56,737 nucleotides of DNA. Source: an uncultured Prevotellaceae bacterium (GTDB lineage: Bacteria > Bacteroidota > Bacteroidia > Bacteroidales > Bacteroidaceae). Within the stretch, counting starts at the first letter, position 1; each line of letters starts with the position of its first letter. Location: positions 1 through 56,737 of the forward strand of contig CALBJW010000025.1 of assembly GCA_937893145.1 (NCBI GenBank). The letters run 5' to 3'. Shown here piece after piece: positions 52,081 to 56,737 of this stretch. The notes beneath the pieces were generated by a model, which worked only from the letters and a program-made list of their open reading frames with translations, was not told where the DNA came from and ran no database searches. The translations under genes and the position numbers were made by a program.

Positions 52081-54093
52081 ATGGACTTTGAACTAACATC
52101 ACAATACGAACCAACGGGTGACCAGCCACAAGCCATCGAACAGTTGACAGAAGGCGTTCAGGAGGGTGTACCTGCTCAGGTGTTGCTTGGTGTGACGGGT
52201 TCGGGTAAGACATTTACCATCGCAAATGTGATAAAGAATGTAAATCGTCCTACGCTCATCCTGTCGCACAACAAGACACTTGCGCATCAGTTGTACACGG
52301 AGATGAAGGCTTTCTTCCCAAACAATGCGGTGGAGTATTATGTTAGTTACTACGACTATTACCAGCCAGAGGCTTATATCCCTTCAACCGACACTTATAT
52401 CGAGAAGGACCTCGCGATAAATGAAGAGGTGGACCGTCTTCGTCTTGCTGCTACATCATCGCTCCTGTCAGGCAGAAATGATGTGATTGTGGTGAGTTCC
52501 GTGTCGTGCATATATGGTATGGGAAGTCCGATGGATTTCAGTGAAAACATCATCGAAATCAAGGTTGGGCAGAGTCTTGATATGAATGTTTTTCTGCGCA
52601 GATTGGTTGACAGTTTGTATGTCAGAAATGATATGGAACTTACTCGCGGACACTTCAGAGTAAAGGGCGAAACTGTTGATATATATTTGGCTTATGATGA
52701 GAAAGTTATAAGAGTTTGTTTTGGTTGGGATGAAATAGAGACTATCAAGGAGATTGACCCTGTAACGGGTTATACGATTTGTACCCTTGAGGACTACAAG
52801 ATATACCCTGCAAATCTCTTCATGACAAGCAAGGAGAAGACTCAGATTGCTATCCACAAGATAGAGGATGACTTGCACGAGAGACTGATGTTCTACGAGG
52901 AGATAGGAGACAAGGCAAAGGCTCAGTTGCTTGAGATGCGTGTTACGAACGACCTCGAGATGATTCGTGAACTTGGACATTGTTCGGGCATCGAGAACTA
53001 CTCTCGTTATTTTGATGGACGAGAGGCTGGAGAACGACCTTACTGTCTGCTCGACTTCTTCCCCGACGACTTCTTGTTGGTTGTGGATGAGAGCCACGAG
53101 AGTATTCCACAAATCAGGGCGATGTATGGAGGCGACAGAAAACGAAAGACAACGCTCGTGGAGTATGGTTATCGTCTGCCTGCAGCGATGGACAACCGTC
53201 CTTTGCGATTTGATGAGTTTGAGGAACTTACCCCACAGACAATATATGTTTCTGCCACTCCTGCTCCATACGAGTTGGAGAAGTCGGAAGGTGTTATTGT
53301 AGAACAACTTATCCGTCCGACAGGTTTGCTCGACCCTAAGATTGAGGTGCGTCCTACTGCGAACCAGGTGGATGACCTGATGGAAGAGATTCAGCTACGA
53401 ATAGAGAGACACGAAAGGGTATTGGTCACAACGCTCACGAAACGCATGGCTGAGGAGTTGTCGGAGTACCTGCTGGAAAATGGTGTGAGCTGTAGTTATA
53501 TCCACTCTGACATAGACACTTTTGAACGAGTGGAGATACTCGAAAAACTTCGTTCAGGTGAGTTTGATGTCGTTGTGGGTGTGAACCTTCTTCGTGAAGG
53601 ACTCGACCTGCCAGAGGTGTCGCTCGTAGCAATTCTCGATGCCGACAAGGAGGGATTCCTTCGTTCGCATCGCTCTCTCACTCAGACCGTTGGTCGTGCT
53701 GCGCGTAATGTGAATGGTATGGCTATCCTGTATGGCGACAAGATTACGGATAGTATGGCTAAGACCATCGAGGAAACAGAACGCAGACGAATGATTCAGC
53801 AGAGGTACAACGACGAACATGGCATTACACCAACGCAGATACACAAGGCTCAAAAGGCTATTCGTGAGGGTAAGAAGGTGGACTATGTGGGCAAGGCATA
53901 CATTGAGGATAGTTTCATGAAGGCTGCCGAAGACCCTGTGGTTTATGCTATGGACAAGGAACAGTTGGAGAAGTCAATAGAACATACACGAAAACTCATG
54001 CAGAAGGCTGCGAAGGAAATGGACTTCATGCTTGCTGCTCAGTATCGTGATGAGATGTTGAAACTTATTGAAATACAGAAACAAAAATGTTGA
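52081..54093 (+). CDS. uvrB: Excinuclease ABC subunit B
   Basis: Helicase-like damage-verification subunit of nucleotide excision repair, 670 residues. Walker A is GVTGSGKTFTIANV (about 38-51), the beta-hairpin YYVSYYDYYQPEAYIP lies near residues 90-105, the DESH box VVDESHESIPQ near 335, and motif VI QTVGRAARN near 540. The C-terminal UVR domain (about 630-665; AAKEMDFMLAAQYRDEM) binds UvrC. Length is normal. The stop overlaps the start of the transporter gene by 7 bp. Confidence 0.98.
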   Translation: MDFELTSQYEPTGDQPQAIEQLTEGVQEGVPAQVLLGVTGSGKTFTIANVIKNVNRPTLILSHNKTLAHQLYTEMKAFFPNNAVEYYVSYYDYYQPEAYIPSTDTYIEKDLAINEEVDRLRLAATSSLLSGRNDVIVVSSVSCIYGMGSPMDFSENIIEIKVGQSLDMNVFLRRLVDSLYVRNDMELTRGHFRVKGETVDIYLAYDEKVIRVCFGWDEIETIKEIDPVTGYTICTLEDYKIYPANLFMTSKEKTQIAIHKIEDDLHERLMFYEEIGDKAKAQLLEMRVTNDLEMIRELGHCSGIENYSRYFDGREAGERPYCLLDFFPDDFLLVVDESHESIPQIRAMYGGDRKRKTTLVEYGYRLPAAMDNRPLRFDEFEELTPQTIYVSATPAPYELEKSEGVIVEQLIRPTGLLDPKIEVRPTANQVDDLMEEIQLRIERHERVLVTTLTKRMAEELSEYLLENGVSCSYIHSDIDTFERVEILEKLRSGEFDVVVGVNLLREGLDLPEVSLVAILDADKEGFLRSHRSLTQTVGRAARNVNGMAILYGDKITDSMAKTIEETERRRMIQQRYNDEHGITPTQIHKAQKAIREGKKVDYVGKAYIEDSFMKAAEDPVVYAMDKEQLEKSIEHTRKLMQKAAKEMDFMLAAQYRDEMLKLIEIQKQKC

Positions 54094-55028
54094 AGTTCTT
54101 GAAAGATTGGACTCTGCCAATATCCATGTTGGCAGGTGTGTTAGGATACTTTTTATATGTAAATATTCATGCACTCGATGGAACACATGAGTTGGCAAAC
54201 AAGGCATTGAGTATTGTTCAGCCGCTGCTGCTGTTCTGTATGTTGTTTGTCAGTTTTTGCAAGGTGCATCCACGAGAACTGAAACCGCAGAAGTGGATGC
54301 TGAAGTTGCTGGCGATACAGACGGGTTCGTTTGCACTCGGAGCACTCATTATCATATTATTGCCAGAGATGCAAGGTAGGGTAGTGCTTGAGTCTTTCAT
54401 GATTTGCATGATATGTCCTACAGCTACGGCAGCAGCTGTTGTAACCACAAAACTGAATGGAAATGCTTCTGTTGTTGTGAGTTATACGGTAGTGATAAAC
54501 CTCGCGGCAAGTATTGTCATTCCTGCACTCGTGCCTTTGATGCGTGAGGTGGGTAGCGACATGGATTTCTTCACGTCTTTTTCCTTGATTATTGGTAAGG
54601 TGTTCCCGTTGCTCATCATGCCTTTGCTGATGGCATGGTTCGTGCGATTCCTTATGCCTAAGTTTCATGCGAAAGTGCTGAAACAGAAAGACCTTGCGTT
54701 CAATCTGTGGGCTGTGGCTCTTGCACTTGCCATTGCTATTACTGTGAAGGCGATAGTACATAGCGAAGAGAGCATCATGGAACTGGTAGGTATTGCTGTG
54801 GCATCGCTTGTGTCGTGCTTGATTCAGTTCTATTGGGGACATGTGATTGGTAAGAAACATGGGGAGACGATTGCTGGAACACAAGGACTTGGACAGAAAA
54901 ACACCATCTTTGCTATATGGATGGGATATACATTCATGAACCCTGTTACGGCTATGGCTGGAGGTTTCTATTCTGTATGGCACAATATTATAAATTCGTA
55001 TCAGTTGTATAGAGAAAGAAAAAAATAG
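54087..55028 (+). CDS. Bile acid:sodium symporter (BASS) family transporter
   Basis: Inner-membrane carrier of 313 residues with nine or ten hydrophobic helices. MICPTATAAAVVTTKLNG is the core-like unwound-helix segment of the BASS fold, and GQKNTIFAIWMGYTFMNPVTA resembles the second crossover. BASS carriers use Na+ to import organic anions; the substrate here cannot be named. It overlaps uvrB by 7 bp, so it is translationally coupled. Na+ dependence would fit the NQR pump encoded nearby. Confidence 0.8.
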   Translation: MLKFLKDWTLPISMLAGVLGYFLYVNIHALDGTHELANKALSIVQPLLLFCMLFVSFCKVHPRELKPQKWMLKLLAIQTGSFALGALIIILLPEMQGRVVLESFMICMICPTATAAAVVTTKLNGNASVVVSYTVVINLAASIVIPALVPLMREVGSDMDFFTSFSLIIGKVFPLLIMPLLMAWFVRFLMPKFHAKVLKQKDLAFNLWAVALALAIAITVKAIVHSEESIMELVGIAVASLVSCLIQFYWGHVIGKKHGETIAGTQGLGQKNTIFAIWMGYTFMNPVTAMAGGFYSVWHNIINSYQLYRERKK

Positions 55029-55347
55029 GTGTTTTGATAAAAAATGTTATAGCAAGGGTGTTAAATTGTGATGTTTAATTGTATATAAAGTGAAAAAGGG
55101 AAAATACTTTGGACTCATTCTTTAGGTTTGTGGACAAGTTGTACACCTTATAATATATAAATTTGCATTTTGAAGCCCCAAAATGTGCAGATAAAAGGGA
55201 TTGTCACATTCAAATAGGTCATTCCCTACAAATAAAGGGGGAAAACCTATATAAGTTTGAATTTTTAGTTGTACCTTTGCAATAGAAAATTAAAACATTA
55301 AAGATCTTTAAACAATTTACAAACAAATATTAAAAACAGATATCGTT
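55029..55347 (+). promoter_or_regulatory. Intergenic region with promoter of the Trp/Tyr-rich protein gene
   Basis: The 319 bp hold no gene. TACCTTTG at 55272-55279 is a clear -7 element without good TTTG upstream; the leader would be about 60 nt, A-rich. An imperfect hairpin (TGCATTTTG / CAAAATGTGCA, 55164-55189) may end the transporter transcript. Confidence 0.55.
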
Positions 55348-56553
55348 ATGAAGAAACTTTTGTTGATAGCACTTGCTTTTGTACCTTTGCTCAGCATGGC
55401 ACAAGACGATATGTATTTCTTCCGTAAGAAGTCTTCTGACAAGACAACTTCTGCATCAGCAGTAAATACAGCAGCCAAAGCTACTGTTGTAGATGCAAAG
55501 GAAGGTAATACTGCAGGATTGGCAGTTTATAACAATAGTAATCGTTCAGAAGATGATTATAATCGTCGTTACAATTATGACAATGGCAATGTGACTGCTG
55601 ATGAAAATTGGCAGATCGGTGGAGGAAGTGATTCTCTCGTTGCACGAGTAGATACTGTCTATATTGTACGTGACATGACGGATGATGAATATGACTATCA
55701 GTACAGTCGTCGTCTTCTTCGATTCCGCTCACCAAGATACCACATGTTGTCTTACCCATATTATTGGGACCTCGTTTATGGATGGGGTTGCTATGATTAC
55801 TGGGACTCATGGTACTGGGATCCATTCTATTACTCATACGGCTGGCACTACGGCTGGGCTTGGGGCCCTTGGAGTTGCTGGTATGGTCCATTCTGGGGAT
55901 ATTACCACCCTCACTACTGTGATTACTGGGGATGGGGTTGGTCAGGTGGCTGGACATCAACTCCTGGCAGTTATCATGGAAACGCAAAGATAACAGGTCA
56001 CTGGGCAGGTTCTCGTACTCCTAATGCTGTAAGTCGCTATAGCCGTGACTCGTTCGGCAGATCAAGTTCTTCTCGTTCGCTCCGCACAAATTCTTATGCA
56101 TCCAACTCACGTAGTGGAGGCAGATTCGGTGGCACTCGTGGAACAATCTCAAGATCATCGTCAAGTGGTAGTCGTTCTATGGGCTCTGGCTACGGTACTT
56201 ATTCAGGTAGTCGTGCTACTTCATCAGGTCCAACTGGAGCAGGCTCACGCAGTGGTGGAGGCTATTCAAATGGTTCTCGTTCAAGTAGTAGCAGTAGTGG
56301 CTATTCTTCTACAGCTTCACGCTCTGGCAGCTATTCATCAGGTGTTCGTTCAAGCGCATCTCGTTCTTCGTCAACTTCTTCGTCTGGTTATTCAGGTGGA
56401 AGCCGCTCTGGTGGTGGTATCTCAAGCGGTGGCTACTCAAGCGGTGGCGGTTACTCAGGCGGTGGCGGTGGCTACTCAGGCGGCGGTGGCGGCGGCTACT
56501 CAGGCGGTGGCGGCGGTTCACGCGGCGGCGGTGGCGGCGGTGGCCGAAGATAA
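55348..56553 (+). CDS. Secreted low-complexity protein: Trp/Tyr-rich middle, Ser/Gly-rich end
   Basis: Exported protein of 401 residues (signal peptide ending SMAQ). After an N-terminal acidic region (VARVDTVYIVRDMTDDEYDYQYS) comes a segment of about 80 residues in which Trp, Tyr and Gly dominate (DYWDSWYWDPFYYSYGWHYG), then about 190 residues of Ser/Arg/Gly repeats ending in poly-Gly with GGYSGGGG units and GRR. I do not recognise a function. Similar proteins are seen in Bacteroidetes as hypothetical secreted or surface proteins; an adhesive or matrix role is possible. The simple repeats could vary in length by slippage. Confidence 0.7.
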   Translation: MKKLLLIALAFVPLLSMAQDDMYFFRKKSSDKTTSASAVNTAAKATVVDAKEGNTAGLAVYNNSNRSEDDYNRRYNYDNGNVTADENWQIGGGSDSLVARVDTVYIVRDMTDDEYDYQYSRRLLRFRSPRYHMLSYPYYWDLVYGWGCYDYWDSWYWDPFYYSYGWHYGWAWGPWSCWYGPFWGYYHPHYCDYWGWGWSGGWTSTPGSYHGNAKITGHWAGSRTPNAVSRYSRDSFGRSSSSRSLRTNSYASNSRSGGRFGGTRGTISRSSSSGSRSMGSGYGTYSGSRATSSGPTGAGSRSGGGYSNGSRSSSSSSGYSSTASRSGSYSSGVRSSASRSSSTSSSGYSGGSRSGGGISSGGYSSGGGYSGGGGGYSGGGGGGYSGGGGGSRGGGGGGGRR

Positions 56554-56607
56554 AAGCCCTGAAGTAAAAAAGAAGATTTGTAATAACAAATTAATAATGG
56601 TATCAAT

Positions 56608-56737
56608 ATGAAAAAGATATATATTTCTCCACTTCTCTCATTGATGAGTCTTGGCGCATTCGCTCAGAACGCTTACGATGCAGTCAATATTATGCAGTCA
56701 GACCTTAATGGTTCTGCAAGATATGTAGGTATGGGTG
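56608..56737 (+). CDS. OMPP1/FadL-like outer-membrane protein (5' part only)
   Basis: The first 43 codons of a gene running out of the window. MKKIYISPLLSLMSLGAFAQ is a signal peptide, and NIMQSDLNGSARYVGMG matches the start of Bacteroidetes OMPP1/FadL-type hydrophobic-compound porins (usual form DLNGTARFVGMGGA). The start ATG at 56608 follows the previous gene by 54 bp and both may be in one transcript. Only family-level naming is justified. Confidence 0.65.
   Translation, partial: MKKIYISPLLSLMSLGAFAQNAYDAVNIMQSDLNGSARYVGMG

Noticed and set aside
52468..53307. 279-codon minus-strand frame within uvrB
   Set aside because: Antisense shadow of uvrB; no motif.

Overview
The window reads as chromosomal DNA of a Bacteroidales bacterium, most like the Prevotella/Segatella group. 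Signs are the Bacteroidetes promoter signature (TAnnTTTG at -7, often with TTTG about 19 bp upstream), a FecI/FecR-controlled SusC/SusD locus, Bacteroidetes-type RpoZ, DUF4293 and DUF4843 proteins, a free-standing AICAR transformylase and a Na+-pumping NQR. No rRNA, tRNA or intact insertion sequence was seen.

Layout. 1-16.6 kb, nearly all minus strand, is core-like: partial secA, a degenerate alkaline-phosphatase-superfamily protein beside an Lnb-type lipoprotein N-acyltransferase gene, the complete nqrABCDEF operon, a small outer-membrane barrel gene, an acidic-tailed unknown and a large GH2 beta-galactosidase. 16.8-28.2 kb, plus strand, is one uptake locus: ECF sigma, FecR anti-sigma, SusC-like receptor with STN domain, SusD-like lipoprotein, DUF4843 lipoprotein, PKD-like lipoprotein and two TlpA-like thioredoxin-fold proteins. 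28.4-47.3 kb is an accessory island: a broken HigA-type antitoxin, a CRISPR array of 67 intact repeats plus one degenerate terminal repeat, a type I-B-like cas operon, and an iteron-like region feeding an unknown small gene and a primase-helicase gene. 47.3-56.7 kb returns to core-like genes: AICAR transformylase, MltF-like lytic transglycosylase, DUF4293/rpoZ/bamD, uvrB, a BASS transporter, a Trp/Tyr- and Gly/Ser-rich secreted protein and the start of an OMPP1/FadL-like porin.

The CRISPR-Cas part is the most unusual. The array is transcribed leftward; its leader lies beside cas2. The transcribed order is cas6 - broken kilA-N - cas5 - cas3 - cas8-like - cas7 - rhuM - cas4 - cas1 - cas2. The rhuM cassette is flanked by a partial 90-bp copy of the cas4 start, and directly before rhuM lies an orphan degenerate CRISPR repeat in the loop of an inverted repeat whose one arm holds the rhuM start codon. 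The whole CRISPR-cas locus is bracketed by copies of a 22-bp-period repeat (two units on the left, six on the right). These sequences suggest that mobile or selfish genes repeatedly entered the locus, and possibly a cas-linked regulatory module of the CreTA kind; that reading is a hypothesis.

Functional links: NQR supplies the sodium motive force; the sigma/FecR pair probably senses substrate through the STN domain of the SusC-like receptor; the GH2 gene is divergent from the sigma gene but has its own perfect housekeeping promoter.
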